A stretch of DNA of 51,274 bases from Actinomycetes bacterium (lineage in GTDB: Bacteria > Actinomycetota > Acidimicrobiia > Acidimicrobiales > Bog-793), in contig JAKBAA010000012.1 of assembly GCA_021809425.1 (NCBI GenBank), positions 1 through 51,274 on the forward strand, given 5' to 3'. The translations under genes and the position numbers were made by a program. Positions within the stretch are counted from its first letter, which is position 1. Every line of letters starts with the position of its first letter. Below the pieces are notes generated by a model, which was given only the letters and a program-made list of their open reading frames with translations, was not told the origin of the DNA and did no database searches. Positions 32,575 to 42,613 of the stretch are shown one piece after another.

Positions 32575-32880
32575 TCAGCCCTTCAGGATGTGCGCGTCGT
32601 CTGCGGTGGCCCCGACTCGCCTTCGGTAGATCGCCACGATGATCCCGAGCCCGACGACCACCTCGGCGGCGGCCACGACGAGCACGAAGAACACGGCCAC
32701 CTGCCCGCCGATGTCGTTCAGGGCACGGGAGAACGTCACGAAGGTGAGGTTTGCGGCGTTCAGCATCAGCTCGATGCACATGAACATGACGAGCACGTTC
32801 CGGCGCACGAGGAGGCCGACGGCGCCGATCGAGAAGAGCACCGCGGCGAGCACGAGGTACCAGGAGGCGTGGACGCTCAT
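32575..32880 (-). CDS. nuoK: NADH-quinone oxidoreductase subunit K
   Basis: NuoK is a small three-helix (MrpC-like) proton-path subunit. The 101-aa product has [35 protein letters not shown] with the essential membrane Glu, and [17 protein letters not shown] with the second Glu. The ATG at 32880 overlaps the nuoJ stop by four bases (ATGA). Confidence 0.96.
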   Translation of the reverse strand: MSVHASWYLVLAAVLFSIGAVGLLVRRNVLVMFMCIELMLNAANLTFVTFSRALNDIGGQVAVFFVLVVAAAEVVVGLGIIVAIYRRRVGATADDAHILKG

Positions 32881-33551
32881 CGGGACACCACCTTCGTCTC
32901 GTCGTCCGCCCCGTCGGCAGCGCCCTCCCCGCCGCCGACCGACGGCACCGGCGGCTCGGCGGGCGGGGCAGCCCGCACCGCGCCGTCGGGCAGCTCCCCC
33001 GGCTCGGGGACCCGGTGGGGCCGGCGCGCCAGCACGACGGCGCCGATCACCGCCACCACGAGCAGCGCCGAGGTGACCTCGAAGGGGAGAAGGTAGGTCG
33101 TGAACAGGGAGCGCCCGAGCGCCACCACGTTCGTCCTCGTCCCACGGGCGGCGCCGCTCACCTTGGCGGCGCCGGTCACCCAGTGCTGGTGGGCGAGCAG
33201 CAGCACCTCGACGAGCACCAGCGCGCCGAGCAGCAGCGGGACGAGGCGCTGGGCGACGAAGCCGTCGGCGAACACCTGCTCCTGGCGGTCGACGCCGAGC
33301 AGCATGATCACGAACAGGAAGAGCACCACGATGGCGCCCGTGTAGACGATCACCTGCACGGCGGCCAGGAACTGTGCGTCCTCCTCGACGAACAGGACGG
33401 CGATGCCGAACAACGTCATGACGAGGTTGAGCGCCGCGTGGACCGGGTTGCGCATCAGGACGACACCGAGCGCGCCGGCCACGCAGATGACGGCGGCGAC
33501 GGCGAAGGTGATGGCGTCCGGCAGCGTGGCCGCGGCGAGCAGCGTGGGCAT
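32877..33551 (-). CDS. nuoJ: NADH-quinone oxidoreductase subunit J
   Basis: NuoJ is a five-helix membrane subunit; its third helix contains the pi-bulge linked to coupling. The 224-aa product has [20 protein letters not shown] and [20 protein letters not shown], the family signature. A hydrophilic Pro/Glu/Gly-rich C-terminal tail of about 45 residues follows the last helix. The ATG at 33551 is one base after the nuoI stop. Confidence 0.95.
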   Translation of the reverse strand: MPTLLAAATLPDAITFAVAAVICVAGALGVVLMRNPVHAALNLVMTLFGIAVLFVEEDAQFLAAVQVIVYTGAIVVLFLFVIMLLGVDRQEQVFADGFVAQRLVPLLLGALVLVEVLLLAHQHWVTGAAKVSGAARGTRTNVVALGRSLFTTYLLPFEVTSALLVVAVIGAVVLARRPHRVPEPGELPDGAVRAAPPAEPPVPSVGGGEGAADGADDETKVVSR

Positions 33552-33552
33552 G

Positions 33553-34242
33553 TCAGCGCACCTTCCCGCCGAAGCGGACCGGGATCTTCTTCTGCGCCGT
33601 CGACCGGATCGACACGTTGCCGGTGGCCTCGTCGTCGCGGTTGGCGCTCTGGCCCCCTTCGGGCGCCCGCACGCCGTAGCCGCGCTCGCCCGACCACTGG
33701 ACCACGCCCTCGTAGTCGGCCGCCCCCGACGGGGAGGTGGCGCGCATCCAGGCGGACGTGTGGGCGTCCTCGCCCTCCCGCCAGTCCTCCCACGGCAGCT
33801 GCTGGGGGCGCCCCTCGTCGTCGACGACGAGCTCCTCCTTCGTGTAGATGGCGTCCGCCCGGTTGGTGAAGGAGAACTCGAACATCTTCGTCTCGGTGAT
33901 CGCCTCGGTCGGGCACGCCTCGACGCACATGTCGCAGTGGATGCAGCGCAGGTAGTTGATCTCGTAGACGAACCCGTACCGCTCGCCCGGCGACACCGGC
34001 TCGTCCTCCGGGTTGTCCTTGCCCCGCACGTAGATGCAGTCGGCCGGGCACACCGCGGCGCACAGCTCGCAGCCGATGCACTTCTCCATGCCGTCCTCGT
34101 ACCGGTTGAGGACGTGCCGGCCGTGCAGGCGTGGAGGCTTCGGCCGCTTCTGGAGGGGGTACTCCGTCGTCACCCGCGGCTCGGCAACCTGCTTGATCGC
34201 CTGCTTGAAGCCGCCGAAGAAGTGCAGCTCGTTGCGCGCCAT
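33553..34242 (-). CDS. nuoI: NADH-quinone oxidoreductase subunit I
   Basis: NuoI carries clusters N6a and N6b on the electron path to N2. The 229-aa product has two classic [4Fe-4S] motifs: Cys55, Cys58, Cys61, Cys65 (CIGCELCAAVCP) and Cys100, Cys103, Cys106, Cys110 (CIHCDMCVEACP). The C-terminal 80 residues are a hydrophilic extension. The ATG at 34242 lies two bases after the nuoH stop. Confidence 0.97.
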   Translation of the reverse strand: MARNELHFFGGFKQAIKQVAEPRVTTEYPLQKRPKPPRLHGRHVLNRYEDGMEKCIGCELCAAVCPADCIYVRGKDNPEDEPVSPGERYGFVYEINYLRCIHCDMCVEACPTEAITETKMFEFSFTNRADAIYTKEELVVDDEGRPQQLPWEDWREGEDAHTSAWMRATSPSGAADYEGVVQWSGERGYGVRAPEGGQSANRDDEATGNVSIRSTAQKKIPVRFGGKVR

Positions 34243-34244
34243 GA

Positions 34245-35489
34245 TCAGTCCTCGACCTTGCCCGGGGTCGCTGCCGCCCGCAAGCCGGGTGCGGCAGGGA
34301 CCGGTTCGAAGCTGGACCCGCCCGAAGCGAGCCCCTCGCGCCGGCGGCGGGCGACCCGGACCGACTGGAAGAGCAGCCCGCCGGCGACGACGCAGCCTCC
34401 GAGCACGCCGAGGCCCCAGGTCGTCGACTGGTGCACGCCGGCGACCACGAGCAGCCAGGCGAGCGACAGCGGGATCATCACCTTCCAACCGAGGTCCATC
34501 AGCTGGTCGTAACGCAACCTCGGCAGCGCGGCGCGGATCCAGACCTGCACGTACAAGAACACGAGCGTCTTGCCGAGGAACCACAGGATCGGCCACAGCC
34601 ACCGCACCACGTGGAACCCCGGTCCGTCCGGGCCGCCGAAGAAGAGGGTGACGACGATCGCCGACATGGTGATCGTGTTCATGAACTCGGCCATGAAGAA
34701 CGTGGCGAAGCGGAACGAGGAGTACTCGGTGTGGAAGCCGCCGCCGAGCTCCGACTCGCCCTCTGCGAGGTCGAACGGCGGCCGGTTCAGCTCGGCCGTC
34801 GAGGCGATGAAGAACAGCACGAACGGCACCACGCCGAGGCGCAGGGCGTTCCAGTCCCAGAAGTGCGCCGCCTGCGAGGCGACGATCTGACGCGTGGTCA
34901 GCCCGTGCGCCTCGAGCACCACCGTGACGACGGTGATGCCGAGCACGGCCTCGTAGGAGATCATCTGCGCCGACGCCCGGACCGACCCGAGCAGCGGGTA
35001 CTTCGACCCGGACGACCAGCCGGCGAGCATCGTGCCGTAGACGGCCACCGACCCGAGCGCCAGCACGAGCAGGATGCCGATCGGCGGGTCGGCCACCTGC
35101 AGGTCGACCACGTGGTGGGCGATCGTCACGACCCCGCCGATCGGGACGACCGTGAAGATGAGGAAGGCCGGCATGAGCGACAGGAACGGCGCCAGCCGGA
35201 ACACCGTCCGGTCGGCCTGGCCGGGCAGCAGGTCCTCCTTGAACAGCAGCTTGGTGCCGTCGGCGAGGGTCTGCAGGAGCCCGAACGGGCCGGCACGGTT
35301 GGGGCCGATCCGGTTCTGCATGTCCGAGATCACCTTGCGCTCGAACCAGATCATCATGACGACGGCACCGAGCAGCGCGACGAGGCCGACGAGCACCCGC
35401 ACGAGGTCGATCAGCACGACCGCCAGGCCCACGCCATGGGCGTACAGCGGCGGGTTGTCGACGAGCAGGACCACGGGAGCAGTGAGCAT
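34245..35489 (-). CDS. nuoH: NADH-quinone oxidoreductase subunit H
   Basis: NuoH sits at the base of the membrane arm and forms most of the quinone-access chamber. The 414-aa product has MQNRIGPNRAGPFGLLQ and AELNRPPFDLAEGESELGGG, the strongly conserved quinone-channel loops. A hydrophilic tail of about 45 residues follows the last helix, as in other actinobacteria. The ATG at 35489 shares a base with the nuoG stop (TGATG). Confidence 0.97.
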   Translation of the reverse strand: MLTAPVVLLVDNPPLYAHGVGLAVVLIDLVRVLVGLVALLGAVVMMIWFERKVISDMQNRIGPNRAGPFGLLQTLADGTKLLFKEDLLPGQADRTVFRLAPFLSLMPAFLIFTVVPIGGVVTIAHHVVDLQVADPPIGILLVLALGSVAVYGTMLAGWSSGSKYPLLGSVRASAQMISYEAVLGITVVTVVLEAHGLTTRQIVASQAAHFWDWNALRLGVVPFVLFFIASTAELNRPPFDLAEGESELGGGFHTEYSSFRFATFFMAEFMNTITMSAIVVTLFFGGPDGPGFHVVRWLWPILWFLGKTLVFLYVQVWIRAALPRLRYDQLMDLGWKVMIPLSLAWLLVVAGVHQSTTWGLGVLGGCVVAGGLLFQSVRVARRRREGLASGGSSFEPVPAAPGLRAAATPGKVED

Positions 35490-38200
35490 CAGATCGTCTC
35501 CAGCCGCACGTCGATGGGGCCCTCCCCGGCCACCAGCGACTCGATGCCGGGCCGCTCGCCGGTGCCGAGCCTCGCCGTCGCGACGGCGAGGTCGCGGGCG
35601 ACCGCCTCGTCGGCGCTCGCCGCCAGCTCGACCGCCCCGCCCGGGCCGGTGACGCGCACCGGCTCGCCGTCGCGTACCCCGAGCCGCTCGAGCACGCTCG
35701 GATGGACCCGCACGGTCGCCTCGGGACGGAGCGGGGCGAGCGACGGGCTGGCCGCCACGAGCGTCCCCCGGTCGTACAGCGTCCGGCCGACGACGAGGCG
35801 CAGCGAGTAGGCGTCGAGGCGGGGCGCCGTCGCCGGCACCGACGAGGCCGGTGGTCCGAGCAACGGCGGCCGGCTGCCGGTGGGCCCGGCGCCGGCGATC
35901 CCGGCGGGCTGCCCGCCGAGGGCCACGGCGTCGCCCACGACGAGCGGGGCACCCTGCTCCTCGACCGAGGCGATCCCCGGCGTGGCGATCGGGTCGATGA
36001 GGCGTGGCCCGCGCCGTCCGACGCGCACCCCGACGGCCGCGATCGGCGCCACGAGCCCGTCCCGGTGGGCCGGGCGGCCGAGGACGTCGAGGTCGATCCC
36101 GCGCTGGGAGGGCGCCACGCGCTCGATCTCGGCGCTCAAGGTCTCGAGGTTGTCGAAGCCGAGGTCGTCGCCCATCTCGGCGGCGAGCGCCACGGCGATG
36201 GTCCAGGCCGGCCACGCCGTCCCGGGGGGCACCACCTTCTGGGCGACACGGGTGACGCGTCCCTCGAGGTTGGTGGTCGAGCCGGACCGCTCGTCGGCCG
36301 CCGCTGCCGGCAGCACCAGCTGGGCGGCCGACGACGAGGCGTCCCAGTGGCTCGCCACCGCGACGACCGAGCCGACCCCTTCGAGGGCCCGCCGGGCGAG
36401 GTCGGGGTCGGGCAGGTCGGCGAGCGGGTCGGCGCCGAGCAGGACCAGCACGTCCAGCTCTCCGGCCGCCGCCGCCTCGAGCAGCTCGCGCGCCCCCCGC
36501 CCGGTCGCCCCGGGAAGGTTGCCCCAGGCCGACTCGTACCAGGCGCGGCCCTCCTCGAGACCGACCCGACCCGGGAGGACCCCGGGGGCCAGGCCCATCT
36601 CGAGCGCACCGTGCACGTTCCCGCGTCGCAGCGCCGGGAGGAACCGGGCGCCCGGGAGCGCCGCGTGGAGGAGCGCCGCCGCCTCGGCGTACCCCACCGC
36701 CGGCTCGGCCAGGTTGGGCCGGCCGAGCACCACGACGACGCCCTCCCCCCGGGTGGCACCGCCGGCGGCGGCTGCCGCCAGCATCCGGCGGGCCGTCACC
36801 ACCCCGGAGCGGTCGGCGCCCGGCACCTCACCGGGCTCCGCGTCGCCGGTCAGCGCGCCGACCAGTCGCGCCACCTCGCCCGGAAGGTACCCGACCCGGG
36901 TCGCGCCCTCGGCAGAAAGGGCCTGCGGGACGCTCGAGCACTCGAGCACGGCCAGCCCGTCGTGGGCGAGCGCGCGGCGGAGCCGGAGGTAGAGCACCGG
37001 AAGCTCCTCGCGAAGGTCCCCGGCGAGGGTGACCACGAGGCGGGCGTGGACGGCCTCGTCGATCGTCGCCCTCGGCAGGCCGAGCACCGTCGCCGCCGGG
37101 AGGCCGTCGTCCAGCTGGGCGTCGACGTGGTCGGTCCGCAGCACCGTGCGTGCCAGCTTGGCCCAGGCGTAGGCGTCCTCGTTCGTGAGGCGCGCACCGC
37201 CGAGCACCCCGACCCGGCCCTCACCCGCCGCTGCGGCTGCCTGCAGCGCCCCGGCCACCTGGCGCAGCGCCTCGGGCCAGCGAATGGCCTCGTGGCCCTC
37301 GCCCTTGCGGCGCGACGGCGAGGACACGCGACCCTCGCCGTTCGCCTCGAACCCGTAGCGGCCACGGTCGCACAGCCAGGACTGGTTGACCGGGTCGGCG
37401 TCGACCCCCAGGTAGCGCACGAGCTTGCCGGCCGACGACTGGGCCACGATGCGGCAGCCGACGGCGCACGAGGTGCAGGTCGTCTCGACCTGCTCGAGGT
37501 CCCACGGGCGGGAGGCGAACCGGTACGGCGCCGCCGTGAGCGCCCCGACCGGGCAGATCTGGACGGTGTTGCCCGAGAAGTACGAGCTGAACGGGCGCGA
37601 CGGGAACGTGGCCACCTCGATGGCGTCGCCACGGAAGGCGAAGTCGATGAGCGCCTCGCCCGCCACCTCGTCAGCGAAGCGGGTGCAGCGCGAGCACTGG
37701 ATGCACCGCTCGCGGTCGAGGTAGACGAGCGGGCTGATCTCGATCGGCTTCGCCCAGTGGCGCTTCTCCTCGACGAAGCGCGTGTCCCCCGGACCGTGCG
37801 TCAGGGCCTGGTCCTGCAGGGGGCACTCGCCACCCTTGTCGCACACCGGGCAGTCGAGCGGGTGGTTGACGAGCAGGAACTCGAGCACGCCCTCCTGGGC
37901 CTTGCGCGCCTTCTCGCTCGACGTCCGCACCTCCTGGCCGTCCGCCACACGCACGTAGCAGGACGGCTGCAGGCTGAAGCCCCGCGGGCCGGAGATCTCG
38001 ACGAGGCACATCCGGCAGACCCCGACCGGGTCCATGCGCGGGTGGTAGCAGAACCGGGGGACGAACACGCCGGCCCGCTCGGCCGCCTCGATGACGAGCT
38101 CGCCCGGGCGGGCGGACACGGCCACGCCGTCGATCGTCACCGAGACCGTCGGTGCCTCCTCCGCCGACGCGCCGGCCCCGCCCACCGCCGTCTCGCTCAT
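35489..38200 (-). CDS. nuoG: NADH-quinone oxidoreductase subunit G
   Basis: NuoG is the large peripheral subunit with several Fe-S clusters. The 903-aa product has the [2Fe-2S] ligands Cys51, Cys62, Cys65 and Cys81; the N5 set His113, Cys117, Cys120 and Cys126 (HPLDCPVCDKGGEC); the N4 set CIQCSRC with a later CPVGAL; and an N7-type set CTSCAVGC with a later Cys (SWLC). A long molybdopterin-oxidoreductase-like domain fills the C-terminal two thirds; such domains are usually without cofactor in NuoG. The ATG at 38200 overlaps the nuoF stop (ATGA). Confidence 0.96.
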   Translation of the reverse strand: MSETAVGGAGASAEEAPTVSVTIDGVAVSARPGELVIEAAERAGVFVPRFCYHPRMDPVGVCRMCLVEISGPRGFSLQPSCYVRVADGQEVRTSSEKARKAQEGVLEFLLVNHPLDCPVCDKGGECPLQDQALTHGPGDTRFVEEKRHWAKPIEISPLVYLDRERCIQCSRCTRFADEVAGEALIDFAFRGDAIEVATFPSRPFSSYFSGNTVQICPVGALTAAPYRFASRPWDLEQVETTCTSCAVGCRIVAQSSAGKLVRYLGVDADPVNQSWLCDRGRYGFEANGEGRVSSPSRRKGEGHEAIRWPEALRQVAGALQAAAAAGEGRVGVLGGARLTNEDAYAWAKLARTVLRTDHVDAQLDDGLPAATVLGLPRATIDEAVHARLVVTLAGDLREELPVLYLRLRRALAHDGLAVLECSSVPQALSAEGATRVGYLPGEVARLVGALTGDAEPGEVPGADRSGVVTARRMLAAAAAGGATRGEGVVVVLGRPNLAEPAVGYAEAAALLHAALPGARFLPALRRGNVHGALEMGLAPGVLPGRVGLEEGRAWYESAWGNLPGATGRGARELLEAAAAGELDVLVLLGADPLADLPDPDLARRALEGVGSVVAVASHWDASSSAAQLVLPAAAADERSGSTTNLEGRVTRVAQKVVPPGTAWPAWTIAVALAAEMGDDLGFDNLETLSAEIERVAPSQRGIDLDVLGRPAHRDGLVAPIAAVGVRVGRRGPRLIDPIATPGIASVEEQGAPLVVGDAVALGGQPAGIAGAGPTGSRPPLLGPPASSVPATAPRLDAYSLRLVVGRTLYDRGTLVAASPSLAPLRPEATVRVHPSVLERLGVRDGEPVRVTGPGGAVELAASADEAVARDLAVATARLGTGERPGIESLVAGEGPIDVRLETI

Positions 38201-39507
38201 CGTGCCCCTCGCAGCGGGCAGCCGCCCTCCTTGACGTGCAGCAGCAGCTCGTCCCGGAACATCCGCACCGCCGAGGCGATCGAGGACGGGATCGACGGGC
38301 CGAGCACGCAGATCGTCGTCTGCTGCGGCGGCCACGACACGCCCGGGGCGATGTTGTCGCACGCGTCCATCAGCAGGTCGAGGTCCTCCTCGCGCCCGCC
38401 GCCCTCCTCGAGGCGGCGGAGGATCTTCTCGAGCCATCCCCCACCCTCGCGGCAGGGCGTGCACTGGCCGCACGACTCGCGGTGGAAGAACCGGGTGATC
38501 CGCCATGCTGCCCGCAGCACGCAGGTCGAGTCGTCCATCACCACGACCGACCCCGAGCCGAGCATGGAGCCCGCCTTGCCCACCGCCTCCTGGTCGAGCC
38601 CGAGGTCGAGCTGCTCGGGGCCGAACCACGGCGCCGAGACGCCGCCCGGGATGAACGCCTTGAGGCTGCGGCCCTCGGCGAGGCCACCGCCGAGCGACGG
38701 GTCGAAGATGAGGTCGCGGAACGTGACCTTGGACATCTCGAGCTCGTACCAGCCCGGTCGCCGTACGTGGCCGGACAGCGCGAACAGGCGCGTCCCGGTC
38801 GAGCTGCCGGTGCCGAGGGCGGCGAAGGCGGCGCCACCGTGGCGGACGATCCACGGCAGGTTCGACACCGTCTCGACGTTGTTGACCACGGTCGGCGCCC
38901 CGTACAGCCCGATGGCCGCCGGGAAGTACGGCGGCTTGATCCGCGGGAAGCCGCGCTTGCCCTCGAGGCTCTCGAGCAGCGCCGTCTCCTCGCCGCAGAT
39001 GTAGGCGCCTGCGCCCGGGTGGATGACGAGGTCGAGCGAGAAGTCCGACCCGAAGATGCTCCGGCCGAGCGCCCCGTGGGCGTACGCCTCGTTGACCGCC
39101 GCCGTGAGCCGCTCGAGCCCGAGGGCGAACTCGCCGCGGCAGAAGACGAACGCCTGGGCCACCCCGAGGGCGTAGGCCGCGATCGTGGCCCCCTCGATCA
39201 CCTGGTGGGGGTCGCGCTCGACGAGCAGGTGGTCCTTGAAGGTCGCCGGCTCGCTCTCGTCGCCGTTCACCACCAGGTAGGTGACGTCGGCCCGTCCGAG
39301 CATCGACCACTTTCGCCCGGCCGGAAACCCGGCGCCGCCCCGACCGAGCAGGCTGGCGGCGTCCACCTCGGCGCGCACCTGGTCGCGACCCAGCTCGAGC
39401 GCCCGGCGCAGCCCCTCGTAACCGCCCGTCGCCAGGTAGCCCTCGAGGGTGTGGCTGTCGTCGTGGCCGACGCGGGCGGTGACGATGGGGGCGGCGTCGG
39501 TGATCAC
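38197..39507 (-). CDS. nuoF: NADH-quinone oxidoreductase subunit F
   Basis: NuoF binds NADH and FMN and carries cluster N3. The 436-aa product has GRGGAGFPAG (55-64) for the nucleotide/FMN site, PGAGAYICGEETALLESLEG, and N3 ligands Cys346, Cys349, Cys352 (SCGQCTPC) and Cys400. The start is GTG at 39507, overlapping the nuoE stop by four bases (GTGA). The length is standard. Confidence 0.97.
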   Translation of the reverse strand: MITDAAPIVTARVGHDDSHTLEGYLATGGYEGLRRALELGRDQVRAEVDAASLLGRGGAGFPAGRKWSMLGRADVTYLVVNGDESEPATFKDHLLVERDPHQVIEGATIAAYALGVAQAFVFCRGEFALGLERLTAAVNEAYAHGALGRSIFGSDFSLDLVIHPGAGAYICGEETALLESLEGKRGFPRIKPPYFPAAIGLYGAPTVVNNVETVSNLPWIVRHGGAAFAALGTGSSTGTRLFALSGHVRRPGWYELEMSKVTFRDLIFDPSLGGGLAEGRSLKAFIPGGVSAPWFGPEQLDLGLDQEAVGKAGSMLGSGSVVVMDDSTCVLRAAWRITRFFHRESCGQCTPCREGGGWLEKILRRLEEGGGREEDLDLLMDACDNIAPGVSWPPQQTTICVLGPSIPSSIASAVRMFRDELLLHVKEGGCPLRGAR

Positions 39508-40088
39508 GGTGCCTCCTCCGCCGCCGGCACGCCGGCGGCCCCGGCGGCCTCGAGCCCGACCGTCCGCTCGACCCGGCACAGCACGCCGTGGGGGGGCACG
39601 ACCTCGTCGAGCGCGCCGGAGGCGAGGTCGTCGACGAGGCGGTCGAGCGCCGGGGGGTCGACCGGCCCGAAGAAGCGGTGGTTGACCTGGATGCACGGCG
39701 CCTTGTCGCACCCGGCCAGGCACTCCGCGTCCTCGAGCGTGAACATCCCGTCCTCGGTCGTCTGGCCGACGTGGACACCGAGCCGCTCCTCGGCGTGCTC
39801 CAGCGTCTCGTAGGCCCCGGAGAGCATGCAGGCGATGTTCGTGCAAACCGCTACCACGTACCGGCCGACCGGCTCGGTGTGGAGCATGTCGTAGAACGTC
39901 GCCGTGCCCCGCACCTCGGCGGGTGTCACCCCGACGAGCTCGGCGATGTCCTCCATCGCCTCCGGCGTCAGCCATCCGTCCTGCGCCTGTGCGAGGTGGC
40001 ACAGCGGGATCAGCGCCGACCGCCGCTCCGGGTACAACGCTACCGTCGCCAGCGCCTTGCGCCGGGTCTCGTCGTCGAGATGGGCCAT
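39504..40088 (-). CDS. nuoE: NADH-quinone oxidoreductase subunit E
   Basis: NuoE holds the [2Fe-2S] cluster N1a in a thioredoxin-like fold next to NuoF. The 194-aa product has ligands Cys82 and Cys87 (VCTNIAC) and Cys123 and Cys127 (ECLAGC). An N-terminal helical region includes HLAQAQDGWLTPEAM. The last 30 residues are an Ala/Glu-rich tail. The ATG at 40088 shares its A with the nuoD stop (TGATG). Confidence 0.97.
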   Translation of the reverse strand: MAHLDDETRRKALATVALYPERRSALIPLCHLAQAQDGWLTPEAMEDIAELVGVTPAEVRGTATFYDMLHTEPVGRYVVAVCTNIACMLSGAYETLEHAEERLGVHVGQTTEDGMFTLEDAECLAGCDKAPCIQVNHRFFGPVDPPALDRLVDDLASGALDEVVPPHGVLCRVERTVGLEAAGAAGVPAAEEAP

Positions 40089-41461
40089 CAGCGGTCGACC
40101 TCCCCGAGGACGGGGTCGACCGAGGACAGCACGGCGATGGCGTCGGCCATCAGGCCGCCGCGCAGGAGCGCGGGGACGCTCTGCAGGTTCACGAAGCTCG
40201 GCCCCCTGATGTGCATGCGGTACGGCTTGTTGGCCCCGTCGGACACCATGTAGCAGCCGAGCTCGCCCCGGGGGGACTCGATGGCCACGTAGGTCTCCCC
40301 GACCGGCACGTCGAAGCCGCGGGTGAACAGCTTGAAGTGGTGGATCAGCGCCTCCATCGACTCGTCGATGCGCCCCCGCGGCGGCGGCGTGATCTTCTTG
40401 TCCTGCACCCGGTAGTCGCCGCGCGGCATCTTCGCGACGACCTGGCGGACGATCTTGATCGACTCGCGGATCTCGTTGAGGCGCACGGCGTACCGGTCGA
40501 AGGTGTCGCCGACCGTCCCGACGATGACGTCGAAGTCGACCTCGTCGTAGGCAAGGTACGGCATCGACTTCCGCAGGTCCCAGGCGACCCCGGAGGCCCG
40601 CAGGATGGGCCCGCTCGCCGACATGGCCACGGCCAGCTCCGGGTCGAGGATGCCGACACCCTCGGTGCGCTGCCGGAAGATCGGCTGGCCGGTGAGCAGC
40701 TCGTCGTAGTCGTCGATACGCGTCTCGATCGTGTCGACGATGGCGCTCACGTCGTCCTCCCAACCGTCCGGGAGGTCCGCCGCCACGCCGCCGGGACGGA
40801 TGTAGTTGGTGTTCATCCGCAGCCCGGTCGTCTTCTCGAAGAAGCTGAGCACGAGGTCGCGCTCGCGGAAGCCGAAGATCATCATGGTGGTGGACGCCAG
40901 GTCCATGCCGTTCGTGGCCGCCCACATGACGTGGGACGAGATCCGGTTCAGCTCCGACATGAGCATCCGGATCCAGACGGCTCGCGGTGGGAGCTCGACC
41001 TCGAGGAGCGACTCCACGGCGAGCGCGAACACGAGCTCGTTGTTGAGCGGCGACAGGTAGTCCATCCGGGTGACGTTGGTCGCCCCCTGGACGTAGGTGA
41101 GCTCCTCCCCGGTCTTCTCCATGCCGGTGTGCAGGTAGCCGATGACCGGCTTCGAGCGCAGCACCGTCTCGCCCTCGAGCTCGAGCATCACGCGCAGCAC
41201 GCCGTGGGTCGACGGGTGCTGCGGCCCGAGGTTGATGATCATCGTCTCGCCCTCGCCGAAGCTGGCATCGCCGAGCTCCGGGTCGCTGGCGGCGCTCTCG
41301 GGGAGGCGCAGCACCGAGCCACGCTCGATCAGCAGCTCCATCGGGTCGGTCCGCTCGACGGTCTCGAGCTCCTGGCGGCCCTCCGCCGTCTCCTCCACGC
41401 CGATGCCGCGATGGCGCGGCTCGGGCGCGACGTCCTCGGTCTTGTCGGTCGAGTCGCTCAT
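40088..41461 (-). CDS. nuoD: NADH-quinone oxidoreductase subunit D
   Basis: NuoD is the 49-kDa-type subunit that forms the quinone site with NuoB. The 457-aa product has a charged N-terminal extension of about 70 residues, then INLGPQHPSTHGVLRVMLEL with the conserved His pair of the quinone site, and GYLHTGMEKTGEEL. The C-terminus has GELGCYMVSDGANKPYR and RGPSFVNLQSVP. The start at 41461 overlaps the nuoC stop (ATGA). Confidence 0.97.
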   Translation of the reverse strand: MSDSTDKTEDVAPEPRHRGIGVEETAEGRQELETVERTDPMELLIERGSVLRLPESAASDPELGDASFGEGETMIINLGPQHPSTHGVLRVMLELEGETVLRSKPVIGYLHTGMEKTGEELTYVQGATNVTRMDYLSPLNNELVFALAVESLLEVELPPRAVWIRMLMSELNRISSHVMWAATNGMDLASTTMMIFGFRERDLVLSFFEKTTGLRMNTNYIRPGGVAADLPDGWEDDVSAIVDTIETRIDDYDELLTGQPIFRQRTEGVGILDPELAVAMSASGPILRASGVAWDLRKSMPYLAYDEVDFDVIVGTVGDTFDRYAVRLNEIRESIKIVRQVVAKMPRGDYRVQDKKITPPPRGRIDESMEALIHHFKLFTRGFDVPVGETYVAIESPRGELGCYMVSDGANKPYRMHIRGPSFVNLQSVPALLRGGLMADAIAVLSSVDPVLGEVDR

Positions 41462-42015
41462 CGGGGGCCCGGGGCCTCCTTGAACTGCACCGGCACGCGG
41501 CCGACGCCGTAGTCCTTGCGCAGCGGGTGCCCCTCCCAGTCCTCGGGCATCAGGATGCGCGTCATATCGGGATGGTCGGCGAAGCGCACCCCGAGCAGGT
41601 CGTAGGCCTCGCGTTCCATGTTCTCCGTGCCCGGGTACAGGTAGAACAGCGTCGGACAGGCCGGGTCGGACTCGGGCACCTGCACGCGCAGGCGCACCCG
41701 CACCCGTTGGGCGAGGTTGAGGAGGTTGGCCACCACCTCGAACCGCTCGGGCGCCACCCCGGCGGGGAGCGGCCGGTCGGGGTGGCGCAGGTAGTCGACG
41801 GCGCAGACGTCGCTGCAGAAGTCGAACCCGGCCTCCTTGAGGCCCCGTGCCACCTCGACGTACTGCGCACGGGACGGGTGCAGCACCTCCTGGCCGAGCC
41901 GGACCGTCACGGGCACGCCGGCGCAGGCGGCCACACCGGCGGTGACGAGCGCAGGGCCGTCGGCCGCCGCCTCGACGTCCTCCGCCCCGGCTCCTGGCTC
42001 CTCCGGCGTGCTCAA
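41458..42015 (-). CDS. nuoC: NADH-quinone oxidoreductase subunit C
   Basis: NuoC is the 30-kDa-type connecting subunit. The 185-aa product contains [19 protein letters not shown] and the family signature [18 protein letters not shown], followed by [18 protein letters not shown]. The start is assigned to TTG at 42015 because it overlaps the nuoB TGA in a four-base TTGA junction, matching the ATGA and GTGA junctions in the same operon. An internal GTG near residue 24 is the alternative, and no ATG fits. The gene is separate from nuoD, not fused. Confidence 0.93.
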   Translation of the reverse strand: MSTPEEPGAGAEDVEAAADGPALVTAGVAACAGVPVTVRLGQEVLHPSRAQYVEVARGLKEAGFDFCSDVCAVDYLRHPDRPLPAGVAPERFEVVANLLNLAQRVRVRLRVQVPESDPACPTLFYLYPGTENMEREAYDLLGVRFADHPDMTRILMPEDWEGHPLRKDYGVGRVPVQFKEAPGPR

Positions 42016-42605
42016 CGCGGCGTCCCGACGTGGACCGGCCTCCGCGTCGGGGTGGCCACCCATCCGCCGGACGCCGCCGCGTCCCCGACCTCGATGCCCG
42101 CGCCGGCGCCGGTCCCCTCGCGGCGTCGCAGGATGTCGCCGGTGCGCACCTGCTCGTGGAGCGTGAGGATGGCGTGCATCAGCGTCTGCGGGCTCGGAGG
42201 GCAGCCCGGCGCGTAGACGTCGACGGGCACGATCTCGTCCACGCCCTGCACGATCGCGTAGTTGTTGAACATCCCGCCCGTCGAGGCGCACACGCCCATC
42301 GACAGGACCCACTTCGGCTCGACCATCTGGTCGTACACCTGGCGCAGGACCGGCGCCATCTTCTGGGACACCCGCCCGGCCACGACCATGAGGTCGCTCT
42401 GGCGCGGCGACGGGCGGAAGACCTCCATGCCGAAGCGCGCCAGGTCGTACTCGGCTGCGCCCGCCGCCATCATCTCGATGGCGCAGCAGGCGAGCCCGAA
42501 GGTGGCCGGCCACATGGAGCGGTAGCGCGACCAACGGACGAAGTCCTCGAGCTTGCCGGTGAGGATGTTGTGGCTGAGGGACTCGAGCCCTTTCCAGGAC
42601 GACAT
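42012..42605 (-). CDS. nuoB: NADH-quinone oxidoreductase subunit B
   Basis: NuoB binds cluster N2, the last before quinone. The 197-aa product has the adjacent pair Cys40-Cys41 (LACCAIEMM), then Cys106 ([15 protein letters not shown]) and Cys135 ([10 protein letters not shown]). A Gly/Ala-rich tail of about 40 residues ends it. The ATG at 42605 has an AGGAG site and lies 8 bp after the nuoA stop. Confidence 0.97.
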   Translation of the reverse strand: MSSWKGLESLSHNILTGKLEDFVRWSRYRSMWPATFGLACCAIEMMAAGAAEYDLARFGMEVFRPSPRQSDLMVVAGRVSQKMAPVLRQVYDQMVEPKWVLSMGVCASTGGMFNNYAIVQGVDEIVPVDVYAPGCPPSPQTLMHAILTLHEQVRTGDILRRREGTGAGAGIEVGDAAASGGWVATPTRRPVHVGTPR

Positions 42606-42613
42606 GGACTCTC